Shown in pieces: positions 14,556-22,874 of a stretch of DNA of 36,254 nucleotides (position 1 is the first letter of the stretch; every line of letters starts with the position of its first letter). The DNA is taken from contig JAHCLE010000018.1 in assembly GCA_026125445.1 (NCBI GenBank), forward strand, positions 1 to 36,254. Direction: 5' to 3'. Made by a program: the position numbers and the translations under genes. Source of the stretch: Burkholderiales bacterium (GTDB taxonomy: Bacteria > Pseudomonadota > Gammaproteobacteria > Burkholderiales > Usitatibacteraceae). The notes beneath the pieces are model-generated. The model was not told the origin of the DNA and did not search any database. It saw only the letters and a program-made list of their open reading frames with translations.

Positions 14556-15956
14556 ATGGCACGCATCGAGAAGGATTTCCTGGGCGAGAAGCAGATTCCC
14601 GACGACGCCTACTACGGCGTGCAGACGCTGCGCGGGAAGGAGAACTTCCACATCACCGGCATCCCGATGTCGCTGGAGCCCAACTTCGTGAAGGCCTTCG
14701 GCTACGCGAAGAAGGCCGCGGCGATGGCCAACCGCGACCTCGGCGTGCTCGACGCGAAGATCGCGGACGCCATCATCTACGCCTGCGACCGCCTCATCGC
14801 GGGCGAATTCCGCGACCAGTTCGTCACCGACTTCATCCAGGGCGGGGCGGGCACCTCGACCAACATGAACGCGAACGAGGTGATCGCGAACCTCGCGCTG
14901 GAGAAGCTCGGGCACAGAAAGGGCGAGTACCAGTTCGTGAACCCGAACGACCACGTGAACTTCGGGCAGAGCACGAACGACATGTACCCGACCGCGTTCC
15001 GGCTCGCCCTCATCCTGCGGCTCGCGAGCTACATGGAGGCGCTCACGAAGCTGCAGCAGGCGTTCTTCGCCAAGGCGAAGGAGTTCGACAAGGTGCTCAA
15101 GATGGGCCGCACGCACCTGCAGGACGCCGTGCCCATGTCGCTGGGCCAGGAATTCCACGGCTGGGGCACGACCATCGGCGAGGAGGTCCAGAGGATCGCC
15201 GAGGTGCGCCAGTTCCTGCACGAGATCAACCTCGGCGCCACCGCCATCGGCACGACCGTGACCGCCGCGCCGGGTTACCCCGAGCTCGCGACGAAGTACC
15301 TCTCGGAAGTGACGGGGTTCAAGTTCATCCTCGCCGGCGACCTCGTGGAGGCGACTTCCGACACCGGCGCCTACGTGCTCCTGTCGGGCGTGCTCAAGCG
15401 CACGTCGTCGAAGCTCACCAAGATCTGCAACGACCTGCGCATGCTGGCCTCCGGCCCGCGCTGCGGCTTCAACGAGATCAACCTCCCGCAGATGCAGCCC
15501 GGGTCGTCCATCATGCCGGGCAAGGTCAACCCCGTGATCCCGGAGGTCGTGAACCAGACGGGTTTCCTGGTGATCGGCCTGGACCTCACGGTGACGCTCG
15601 CCGCCTCGGCGGGGCAGCTGCAGCTGAACGTCATGGAGCCCGTGATCACCTTCGCGCTCTTCACCTCGATCGCGACGATGGAGAACGCGGTGAACAGCCT
15701 GCGCGTGAACTGCGTGAACGGGATCACCGCCAACGCGGAGCGCACGCGCGACATGGTCCTCAATTCGCTCGGCATCGTGACGGTGCTCAAGCCGTCCCTC
15801 GGCTACAAGCAGTGCGCGGAGATCGCGCGCGAGGGCTACGAGACGGGCAAGAGCCTGCACGACATCGTCGTGAAGGAGAGGAAGCTCCTCACCCAGGAGA
15901 AGTGGGACGAGGTCTTCTCCTTCGAGAACCTCATCAACCCCAAGTTCGAGCAATAG
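14556..15956 (+). CDS. aspA: Aspartate ammonia-lyase (aspartase)
   Basis: Converts aspartate to fumarate and ammonia in the cytoplasm. It has 466 residues, close to the E. coli enzyme. The opening GEKQIPDDAYYGVQTLRGKENF is the aspartase form rather than class II fumarase. The superfamily signature GSSIMPGKVNP starts at residue 316 and holds the catalytic serine (Ser318) on its mobile loop. GRTHLQDAVP and GTSTNMNANEV, also seen, bind substrate. AAGGAA lies upstream of ATG 14556. The gene follows the frd terminator and leads straight into a Dcu transporter (36 bases), so the product fumarate feeds the neighbouring reductase. The two genes probably form one transcript with the following permease. 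Confidence 0.96.
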   Translation: MARIEKDFLGEKQIPDDAYYGVQTLRGKENFHITGIPMSLEPNFVKAFGYAKKAAAMANRDLGVLDAKIADAIIYACDRLIAGEFRDQFVTDFIQGGAGTSTNMNANEVIANLALEKLGHRKGEYQFVNPNDHVNFGQSTNDMYPTAFRLALILRLASYMEALTKLQQAFFAKAKEFDKVLKMGRTHLQDAVPMSLGQEFHGWGTTIGEEVQRIAEVRQFLHEINLGATAIGTTVTAAPGYPELATKYLSEVTGFKFILAGDLVEATSDTGAYVLLSGVLKRTSSKLTKICNDLRMLASGPRCGFNEINLPQMQPGSSIMPGKVNPVIPEVVNQTGFLVIGLDLTVTLAASAGQLQLNVMEPVITFALFTSIATMENAVNSLRVNCVNGITANAERTRDMVLNSLGIVTVLKPSLGYKQCAEIAREGYETGKSLHDIVVKERKLLTQEKWDEVFSFENLINPKFEQ

Positions 15957-15992
15957 CCCCGGCAGAGGGCCGCCTCGCCAAGGAGAGCGCAA

Positions 15993-17318
15993 ATGACAAT
16001 GTCGATCCTTCTGCAGTTCGTCGTCGTGCTGGCGGCCATATGGATGGGCGCCCGCTACAGCGGCGTGGGCCTCGGCCTGTGGGGCGCCGTGGGCCTGCTG
16101 GTCCTCGTGGTCGCCTTCGGGGTCAACCCGACCTCGCCTCCCATCGACGTGATGCTCATCATCCTCGCGGTCATCATGGCCGCCTCGGTGATGGACGCGG
16201 CCGGCGGCATCGACTTCCTGGTGCGCGTGGCCGAGCGCATCATCCGGGCCAACCCCAAGTACGTGACGATCGTGGCGCCGCTCACCACCTGGAGCTTCAC
16301 CTTCGTGGCGGGAACGGGCCACATCGTCTATCCCCTCCTTCCCGTCATCTACGAGACGGCGCACCAGAGCGGCATCCGGCCCGAGCGCCCGATGGCCATC
16401 GCCACCATCGCCTCGCAGCAGGCGATCACCGCGAGTCCCGTGGCCGCGGCCACCGCGGCGATGATCGGGCTCTTTTCCGAGAAGGGCTTCGCCGAGTGGG
16501 GCCTGCCGCAGATCCTGATGGTGTGCGTGCCGGCCACGCTCACCGGCGTGGTCGTGGCCGCCGTGGTCTCGATGTTCGTCGGCAAGGACCTCAAGGACGA
16601 CCCGGAATACCAGGCGCGCCTCAAGTCCGGCCAGATCCCGGCGCCCAAGGCCGCCGCCGAGCGCCCGCCGCTCAAGCCCGCCGCCAAGGCCTCGGCGTTC
16701 ATCTTCCTGGCGGGCGTGGCGCTCGTCGTGCTGTTCGGCTTCTTCCCCGAGCTGCGCAAGCTTCCCGGCGCCAAGAGCGCGCTGGGCATGCCCATCGTGA
16801 TCGAGATCATCATGATGTCGGTGGCGGCCGTGATGCTCCTGGTCACGAAGGTGAACGTGGACGAGGTGCCCAAGACGCCGACGCTTCGCGCCGGCGTGGT
16901 GGCGGTGATAGGGATCTTCGGCCTGGCGTGGCTGGGCGACAGCTTCATCGCGGCCAACAAGGACGTCATCGTGCCGGCCATCGGCGACATGTCGAAGGCC
17001 GCGCCGTGGACCTTCGCCTTCGGGCTCTTCTTCGCCTCGGTGCTCCTCTACAGCCAGGCGGCGACGACGCGCGCGCTCATGCCGCTGGGCATCGCCCTCG
17101 GCATCCCGCCGCAGTTCCTCATCGCCATGTTCCCGTCGGTCAACGGGTATTTCTTCATCCCGACCTACGGCTCTCTCATCGCGGCCATCAACTTCGACCT
17201 GTCGGGCACCACGAGGATCGGCAAGTACGTGCTGAACCACTCGTTCATGATTCCGGGAATCGTGGCGACCTCGGTCGCGGTGTTCACGGGGCTGGTGCTC
17301 GCAAAGGCCATCTTCTGA
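15993..17318 (+). CDS. Anaerobic C4-dicarboxylate antiporter, DcuA/DcuB family
   Basis: An inner-membrane carrier of 441 residues with 10 or more spans. It would exchange aspartate, fumarate or malate for succinate. Family signatures are SVMDAAGGIDFLVR, the segment TWSFTFVAGTGHIVYPLLPVI, and IASQQAITASPVAAATAAM. A soluble linker lies near residues 190-230. The ATG at 15993 follows AAGGAGAG; an in-frame ATG at 15999 is the alternative. Whether it is DcuA-like or DcuB-like cannot be decided from sequence alone. Aspartase upstream and fumarate reductase nearby support aspartate or fumarate uptake coupled to succinate export. Confidence 0.94.
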   Translation: MTMSILLQFVVVLAAIWMGARYSGVGLGLWGAVGLLVLVVAFGVNPTSPPIDVMLIILAVIMAASVMDAAGGIDFLVRVAERIIRANPKYVTIVAPLTTWSFTFVAGTGHIVYPLLPVIYETAHQSGIRPERPMAIATIASQQAITASPVAAATAAMIGLFSEKGFAEWGLPQILMVCVPATLTGVVVAAVVSMFVGKDLKDDPEYQARLKSGQIPAPKAAAERPPLKPAAKASAFIFLAGVALVVLFGFFPELRKLPGAKSALGMPIVIEIIMMSVAAVMLLVTKVNVDEVPKTPTLRAGVVAVIGIFGLAWLGDSFIAANKDVIVPAIGDMSKAAPWTFAFGLFFASVLLYSQAATTRALMPLGIALGIPPQFLIAMFPSVNGYFFIPTYGSLIAAINFDLSGTTRIGKYVLNHSFMIPGIVATSVAVFTGLVLAKAIF

Positions 17319-17370
17319 CCGCCCCGCGCCTGCGAAGCCCGGTCACGAACCGAGGAGAAGGGTCCGACCC

Positions 17371-18906
17371 GTGACGCCCCGAGCCGCCCGCTTCGTGCGC
17401 CGGGGCGTCCTCTTCGCGGGGCCCGTCCTGGCCCTCGCGACCTTCTTCTCCCTGCCGGAGTTCTTTGTCGACGGCGAGAGCAGGGAGGTCGCGTTCACCA
17501 CCGCCGGCCGCGCCACCCTCGCGATGGTCGTCTGGATGGCGGCGTGGTGGATGACGGAGGCGGTCGACATCGAGGTCACTGCGCTGCTGCCGATCGCGCT
17601 CTTCCCGGTCTTCGGCATCGCCACGATCGCGAAGGCGACCGAGCCCTACGCCTCGGACGTGATCTACCTGTTCCTGGGAGGGTTCGTCCTGGGGCTCGCG
17701 ATCGAGCGCTGGGGCCTCGACCGGCGCATCGCCTTCCACACGCTCCGCCTCACGGGCCCGCGGCCCGGCGCGATGGTGGCGGGATTCATGGCGGCCACCG
17801 CGTTCCTCAGCATGTGGATCTCCAACACCGCGTGCGCGGCCATGATGGTCCCCATCGCGGTGAGCGTGATCGACCTGGTGCTTCGCTCGCGCACGGGAAA
17901 GGGGCTGCGCGAATCGGGGGGCATCCCGCAGGAGCGAAGGGCCGAGCGCAACTTCGCCCTCGGGCTGCTCCTCTCCGTCGCCTATTCCGCCTCCATCGGG
18001 GGCATCGGCACGATCATCGGGTCGCCGCCCAACGGCATCGCCTCGCGCTTCATCGCGCAGACCTACGGCAAGGAAGTCACCTTCCTCGACTGGATGACCT
18101 TCGGCATGCCGTTCACGCTCGTCTTCCTGCCGATCGCGTGGGTGATCCTCACGAGGGTCCTCTTCCCCGTGGAGTTCCGCGAGGTGCCCGGCGGGCGGGA
18201 GATGATCGCCTCCGAGATCGCGAAGCTCGGGCCCATGAACCGCGGCGAGAAGGCCACCCTCGCGGTGTTCGCGGCGGCTGCCTTCCTCTGGATCTTCGGC
18301 GGCCTGCTGCGCGACCTGCAACTCGGCGGCATCCGCCCGCTGCGCGGCCTCACCGACAGCGGCGTGGCGATGCTCGCGGCGCTGGCGCTCTTCCTCCTGC
18401 CCGTCGAGCGGGACAGCGGCAAGCGCGCGATGGACTGGGACACGGCCTCGCGCCTGCCGTGGGGCGTGCTCGTGCTCTTCGGCGGGGGCTTGAGCCTCGC
18501 GGCCGCGGTCGAGGCGAACGGGGTCTCCGGGTTCATCGGCCAGTCGACCCGCGCCCTGGCGGTGCTACCTCCGCTGGGCCTGCTGGTCGCGATCATCGCG
18601 ATGACGGTATTCCTGTCGGAAGTGACGTCGAACACCGCGCAGGTCGCCACGATGACGCCGGTGCTGGCCGCCATGGCGCCGGCGTTGGGGCTGGATCCCA
18701 AGACGCTCGTGGTGGTGTGCGCGCTCGCCGCGAGCAGCGCCTACATGATGCCTGTGGGCACGCCGCCCAACGCGATCGTGTTCGGCACCGGGCTCGTGCG
18801 CATGCCGCAGATGGTGAAGGCGGGCTTCGTGCTCAACCTCGCGGGCATCGCGGTGATCGCCGCGCTCGCGTGGTGGGTCATCCCGAAAGTCGTCGCCGCG
18901 CATTGA
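17371..18906 (+). CDS. DASS-family (SLC13-like) anion:sodium symporter
   Basis: A 511-residue inner-membrane permease of the divalent anion:sodium symporter family. Two-fold symmetry is visible: the substrate motifs SNTACAAMM (first half) and SNTAQVATM (second half), with the paired loops GSPPNGIAS and GTPPNAIVF. These asparagine-threonine motifs bind sodium and carboxylate in VcINDY-type members. The GTG start at 17371 follows GAGGAGAAGG. It lies 52 bases after the Dcu gene, probably in one operon. Likely substrates are succinate, malate or fumarate by context; sulfate cannot be excluded. It would suit sodium-coupled uptake when oxygen is available. Confidence 0.92.
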   Translation: MTPRAARFVRRGVLFAGPVLALATFFSLPEFFVDGESREVAFTTAGRATLAMVVWMAAWWMTEAVDIEVTALLPIALFPVFGIATIAKATEPYASDVIYLFLGGFVLGLAIERWGLDRRIAFHTLRLTGPRPGAMVAGFMAATAFLSMWISNTACAAMMVPIAVSVIDLVLRSRTGKGLRESGGIPQERRAERNFALGLLLSVAYSASIGGIGTIIGSPPNGIASRFIAQTYGKEVTFLDWMTFGMPFTLVFLPIAWVILTRVLFPVEFREVPGGREMIASEIAKLGPMNRGEKATLAVFAAAAFLWIFGGLLRDLQLGGIRPLRGLTDSGVAMLAALALFLLPVERDSGKRAMDWDTASRLPWGVLVLFGGGLSLAAAVEANGVSGFIGQSTRALAVLPPLGLLVAIIAMTVFLSEVTSNTAQVATMTPVLAAMAPALGLDPKTLVVVCALAASSAYMMPVGTPPNAIVFGTGLVRMPQMVKAGFVLNLAGIAVIAALAWWVIPKVVAAH

Positions 18907-18926
18907 GCGCGATGCGCGCGTCCGGC

Positions 18927-19010
18927 GCGCGTTGCACCAAAGTCCAACGGAATCGGGCACGCATCTTCGCGCGTGAAGCGCTCGCGCGTTTCCCCAAAGC
19001 CCCACGAAAT
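18927..19010. repeat. Imperfect direct repeat upstream of the second DASS gene
   Basis: Two copies of about 27 bases, 18927-18953 and 18984-19010, start 57 bases apart and agree at 22 positions. The shared core is GCGCGTT, then CCAAAG, then ACG and AAT. The surrounding 217-base gap between the two permease genes is rich in CGCG and holds no supported gene. The pair could be regulator sites or decayed repeat sequence. Confidence 0.5.
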
Positions 19011-19123
19011 GCGCAATCGCGTCCGCGCAGTTGCGCGCGGTCAAGAAAAGCCGGGACCCCGGCGCGAGAATCCGACGCGAAAGGTCGCGGCTTCCCGCGA
19101 TCGCACGCGAAAGGAAGGTCATC

Positions 19124-20635
19124 ATGTCCGTTGTCGCTCCCGGCCCCGCGCCCTCCAAGGTGCTGGCCGAAAAGACGCCGCACCACGGCTTCCCGTGGCG
19201 CGCGCTGCTTCCCGTGGCGGTCACCGTGGTGCTGGCGCTCTTCCCGGCGCCGGAAGGCCTGCCGCAGCATGCGTGGTACTTCTTCGCGATCTTCGCGGGA
19301 GTGATCGTGGGCCTCATGGTCGAGCCGCTTCCGGGCGGCGCCATCGGCCTCATCGGCGTCACGCTGGTGACGGTGCTGGCTTCCTACGTGCTCTTCTCGC
19401 CGGCGGAGCTCGCCAAGCCGGGCTTCAAGCCCGCGGCGGAGGGCCTCAAGTGGGCGCTGTCGGGATTCTCCAACGGCACGGTCTGGCTCATCTTCGGCGC
19501 GTTCATGTTCGCGCTGGGCTACGAGAAGACGGGCCTGGGACGGCGCATCGCGCTGCTCCTCGTGAAGGCGATGGGCCGGCGCACCCTCACGCTCGGCTAC
19601 GCGGTCACGATCGCCGACACTCTGCTCGCGCCCTTCACGCCGTCCAACACGGCGAGGAGCGGGGGCACGATCTACCCGGTGATCCGCAACCTGCCGGCCC
19701 TCTACGACTCCAAGCCCAACGACCCGTCCTCGCGGCGCATCGGCTCCTACCTGATGTGGGTCGCGATCGCGGCGACTTGCGTGACGAGCTCGATGTTCCT
19801 CACCGGGCTGGCGCCGAACCTGCTCGCCCTGGAGCTCGTCAAGAAGACGGCCAACGTCGACATCACCTGGGCGCAGTGGTTCATGGCCTTCGCGCCGGTC
19901 GGGATCCTGTTGCTCGTTCTCATCCCGCTCATCGCCTACTGGCTCTATCCGCCGGAAGTGAAGCAGGGCGAGGAGGTCCCGAAGTGGGCAGGGGAGGAAC
20001 TGAAGAAGATGGGCCCGATCTCGGGACGCGAGCTGACCCTCCTCGCCCTCGTGATCGTCGCGCTGTCGCTGTGGATCTTCGGCGGCAAGGTCATCGACGC
20101 GACGACCGTGGCGCTGGTCGTGATCTCGCTGATGCTGGTCACCGGCGTGTTCACCTGGGAGGACATGACGGCCAACAAGGCGGCCTGGAACACGCTGGCC
20201 TGGTTCGCGACCCTGGTGGCGCTGGCAGGCGGGCTCAGCAAGGTCGGCTTCGTGAAGTGGTTCGCCGACGGCGTGGCCTCCAGCATGGCGGGCTATCCGC
20301 CGTTCACCGCAATGGTGGTGCTGGTCCTGGTCTTCTTCTTCACGCACTACCTGTTCGCGAGCATCACCGCGCACGTCACGGCGCTCCTGCCCGTGATGCT
20401 CGCGGTCGGCACCACGATCCCCGGCCTCGACATGGCGCAGTTCTCGCTGCTGCTGTGCCTCACCCTCGGGATCATGGGCATGCTCACGCCGTACGCCACG
20501 GGACCGAGCCCGGTGTACTACGGCTCGGGCTACCTCCCCGCCAAGGACTACTGGATCCTCGGCGCGGTCTTCGGCGTGATCTTCATCGGCGCCTTCCTCG
20601 TCCTCGGGCTGCCGTGGATGGCGATGATCAAGTGA
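19124..20635 (+). CDS. DASS-family permease, CitT/TtdT-like
   Basis: A 503-residue inner-membrane carrier with about 12 spans. It is from a different branch of the DASS family than its upstream neighbour. The segment APFTPSNTARSGGTIYPVI is typical of the CitT/TtdT/YbhI group, which exchange citrate, tartrate or 2-oxoglutarate for succinate or malate. A second-half motif, YATGPSPVYYGSGY, supports this. The start ATG 19124 is preceded by AAGGAAGG. The 217-base gap with a direct repeat suggests it has its own promoter, and it ends at a strong terminator. The exact substrate pair is unknown. Confidence 0.92.
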   Translation: MSVVAPGPAPSKVLAEKTPHHGFPWRALLPVAVTVVLALFPAPEGLPQHAWYFFAIFAGVIVGLMVEPLPGGAIGLIGVTLVTVLASYVLFSPAELAKPGFKPAAEGLKWALSGFSNGTVWLIFGAFMFALGYEKTGLGRRIALLLVKAMGRRTLTLGYAVTIADTLLAPFTPSNTARSGGTIYPVIRNLPALYDSKPNDPSSRRIGSYLMWVAIAATCVTSSMFLTGLAPNLLALELVKKTANVDITWAQWFMAFAPVGILLLVLIPLIAYWLYPPEVKQGEEVPKWAGEELKKMGPISGRELTLLALVIVALSLWIFGGKVIDATTVALVVISLMLVTGVFTWEDMTANKAAWNTLAWFATLVALAGGLSKVGFVKWFADGVASSMAGYPPFTAMVVLVLVFFFTHYLFASITAHVTALLPVMLAVGTTIPGLDMAQFSLLLCLTLGIMGMLTPYATGPSPVYYGSGYLPAKDYWILGAVFGVIFIGAFLVLGLPWMAMIK

Positions 20636-20672
20636 CCGGAAGAGGGGGCGCCGGGCGCCCCCGCCAACCCCG

Positions 20673-20705
20673 CCGGGCGGCCTTCGGGCCGCCCGGTCCT
20701 TTTTT
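20673..20705 (+). terminator. Strong terminator after the dicarboxylate-transport genes
   Basis: A 10-bp stem CCGGGCGGCC/GGCCGCCCGG with a TTCG tetraloop is followed by TCCTTTTTT. A second 8-bp hairpin (20644-20651 with 20655-20662) lies just upstream. Together they isolate the transporter genes from feoAB. Confidence 0.92.
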
Positions 20706-20740
20706 CGGGCCCCGAGGGCGGCCTTGCGGGAACGCAAATG

Positions 20741-20788
20741 TTGCATTGCGGGAGGCGAGGGGCTATGATGCAAATAGGAATGACTCTC
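20741..20788 (+). promoter_or_regulatory. feoAB promoter with overlapping Fur box
   Basis: TTGCAT (20741-20746), a 17-base spacer and TATGAT (20764-20769) form a good housekeeping promoter. Directly after it, GCAAATAGGAATGACTCTC (20770-20788) matches the 19-base Fur consensus GATAATGAGAATCATTATC at 12 positions and would cover the start of transcription. Iron-loaded Fur binding here would repress ferrous iron uptake, as is usual for feo operons. Confidence 0.65.
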
Positions 20789-20800
20789 AAAAGCGCCCCC

Positions 20801-21052
20801 ATGACCACCCGCACCCCGCTTTCCCACCTCGCCCCCGGCCAGCAGGGGGTCATCGCCGCCGTCGACGGCCCGGAAGGGCTCCGCCAGCGGCTGGCTGCCT
20901 TGGGATTTCGCGCCGGGCGGGCCGTGGTGGTGCTGCGGCGCGCCAGCCTGCGGGGGCCGCTGCACGTCCGGCTGGGTACCACCGACGTGGCCTTGAGGCA
21001 GGCGGAGGCTGGCGGGGTGTCGCTGCGCGCCGTCGAACCCCAGGCGGCCTAG
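20801..21052 (+). CDS. feoA: Ferrous iron transport protein A
   Basis: A small cytoplasmic SH3-like protein needed for FeoB activity. From ATG 20801 it has 83 residues, the usual FeoA size, with LSHLAPGQQGVI at the start and the conserved RQRLAALGFRAGRAVVVL core. Upstream in-frame ATGs exist at 20738, 20765, 20768 and 20780. The 20765 start has a better ribosome site (GGAGG), but the TATGAT box and Fur-like site at 20764-20788 would then be coding. I prefer 20801 on those grounds and on length. It precedes feoB by 34 bases. Confidence 0.88.
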   Translation: MTTRTPLSHLAPGQQGVIAAVDGPEGLRQRLAALGFRAGRAVVVLRRASLRGPLHVRLGTTDVALRQAEAGGVSLRAVEPQAA

Positions 21053-21086
21053 GCAGGGCGGCCCGCAGTCCCGGCCGCCGCAACCC

Positions 21087-22874
21087 ATGAAACGCGTGGC
21101 CCTCCTCGGCATGCCCAACACGGGCAAGTCGACCCTCTTCAACCGGCTGACGGGCTCGCACGCGCGCGTGGGCAACTGGCCCGGCGTGACCGTGGACCTT
21201 TCCACGGCAAGGGTCCTCGTCGGCGCCCACATGGTCGAGCTCGTCGACCTGCCCGGCCTCTACGACCTGCACGGCTTCTCCGACGACGAGCTGGTGGTCC
21301 GGCACTTCCTCGAGGCGGCGCCGGTGGACGCGGTGGCGGTCATCCTCAATTCCTCGCAGGTGGACCGGCAGCTCGCCCTCGCCCTGCAGGTGAAGGCGCT
21401 GGGCCTGCCGACGCTGGTGATCCTCAACATGGCCGACGAGGCCCGGCGTTTCGGCATCGAGATCGACACGGCGCGGCTGGAGAAGGGCCTGGGGGCGCCC
21501 GTGGCGCCCATCTCCGCGCGCTTCGGCACCGGCGTGCCCGACGCCCTCGCGAAGCTCGCCCGCGTGCTCGACGAGGCGGGGCCCGCGCGGCAGGCGTCGG
21601 TGCGCGAGGCGCTGGCGGAGGATCACCGTCGGGAGGAGCAGATCGAATCGCTGGTCCGCCAGAGCGTCGTGGTTCCGGAGAGGCTCTCGGAGCAGGCCTC
21701 GGACCGCATCGACCGCGTCGTGCTGCACCCGTGGCTGGGCCTTCCGCTCTTCTTCCTCGCCATGCTCGCGGTCTTCCAGGCGGTCTTCTGGCTGGGCTCG
21801 CCTCTGCAGGACGGGGTGGAAGCCGTCTTCGACTTCCTCAAGTCGCATGCCCTGGAGCCCGCCTTCGCGGCGTTCCCCCCGCTGTTGCGCGGCTTCCTGC
21901 TGGACGGCATCTGGGCGGGGCTCGGAACGGTGGCGGCCTTCGTCCCGCTCATCGTCGTGTTCTTCTTCTTCCTCGCGGCCGTGGAGGACAGCGGGTACCT
22001 CTCTCGCGCGGCTTTCCTCACCGACGCCCTCATGTCGCGGCTGGGGCTGGACGGCCGCGCTTTCGTGATGCTCCTCATGGGATTCGGCTGCAACGTGCCC
22101 GCGATCATGGGAACGCGCGTGATGCGCGACCGGCCCATGCGGCTGCTGTCCATGCTCACCATCCCGATGTCGCTGTGCTCGGCGCGGCTGCAGGTGTTCG
22201 TGTTCCTGGCCGCGGCGGTGTTCGCGCCCTCGCGCGCGCCGTGGGTCCTCTTCGGCCTGTACGTGGCGAGCTTCGCGGCGGTGATCGTGACCGCGCTCCT
22301 CTTCCGCCGTCGCTTCGAGAGCCGGGAGCCCTTCGTGATCGAGCTGCCGCCCTACCGCATGCCCACCCTGCGCCAGGTGTGGCTGCGGGGCTGGGGCGAG
22401 GTGAAGCACTTCCTGCGGCGCGCGACCCGCTTCATCTTCGTGGGCGTGATCGCGGTCTGGATCCTCACCCACTTCCCGGCGGGGGCGGCGCCCGCGGGGC
22501 CCGATACCTGGGCGGGATGGATCGGGCACGCCCTGCAGCCGGTGCTGGGGCCGCTCGGCATCGACGAGAAGCTCGCGGTGGCCCTCATCTTCGGCTTCGT
22601 GGCCAAGGAGATCGTGATCGGCGCCTTCGCGGTGATCTACGGGCTCGAGGGCGATGCGCTCGCCGCGAACCTCGCGCAGTCGATGGACTGGGTCGCAGCC
22701 ACGAGCTTCATGATCTTCACCCTGATCTACACGCCGTGCCTGTCCACGGTGGCCACGCTGCGCACGGAATCGAAGAGCCTTTCCTTCACGGCGCTCGCCG
22801 TGGCGTGGCCGCTGGCGCTCGCCTGGGCGGCGAGCTTCGCCTTCTACCAGGGCATGCGCGCGCTGGGCTACTGA
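21087..22874 (+). CDS. feoB: Ferrous iron transporter B
   Basis: An inner-membrane Fe(II) transporter of 595 residues with an N-terminal G domain. The G1 motif is GMPNTGKST (residues 8-16), where many FeoB proteins have GNPN. G3 is DLPG (54-57) and G4 is NMAD (114-117). After a helical region (about 165-205) the membrane part has the Gate motif region, with GYLSRAAF and GFGCNVPAIMGTR, and a second half with FVAKEIVIGAF and YTPCLSTVAT. It is about 180 residues shorter than E. coli FeoB, mostly by shorter linkers and C terminus. No FeoC gene is seen. No ribosome site precedes ATG 21087. Its last 7 bases overlap the end of the convergent gene. Confidence 0.95.
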   Translation: MKRVALLGMPNTGKSTLFNRLTGSHARVGNWPGVTVDLSTARVLVGAHMVELVDLPGLYDLHGFSDDELVVRHFLEAAPVDAVAVILNSSQVDRQLALALQVKALGLPTLVILNMADEARRFGIEIDTARLEKGLGAPVAPISARFGTGVPDALAKLARVLDEAGPARQASVREALAEDHRREEQIESLVRQSVVVPERLSEQASDRIDRVVLHPWLGLPLFFLAMLAVFQAVFWLGSPLQDGVEAVFDFLKSHALEPAFAAFPPLLRGFLLDGIWAGLGTVAAFVPLIVVFFFFLAAVEDSGYLSRAAFLTDALMSRLGLDGRAFVMLLMGFGCNVPAIMGTRVMRDRPMRLLSMLTIPMSLCSARLQVFVFLAAAVFAPSRAPWVLFGLYVASFAAVIVTALLFRRRFESREPFVIELPPYRMPTLRQVWLRGWGEVKHFLRRATRFIFVGVIAVWILTHFPAGAAPAGPDTWAGWIGHALQPVLGPLGIDEKLAVALIFGFVAKEIVIGAFAVIYGLEGDALAANLAQSMDWVAATSFMIFTLIYTPCLSTVATLRTESKSLSFTALAVAWPLALAWAASFAFYQGMRALGY

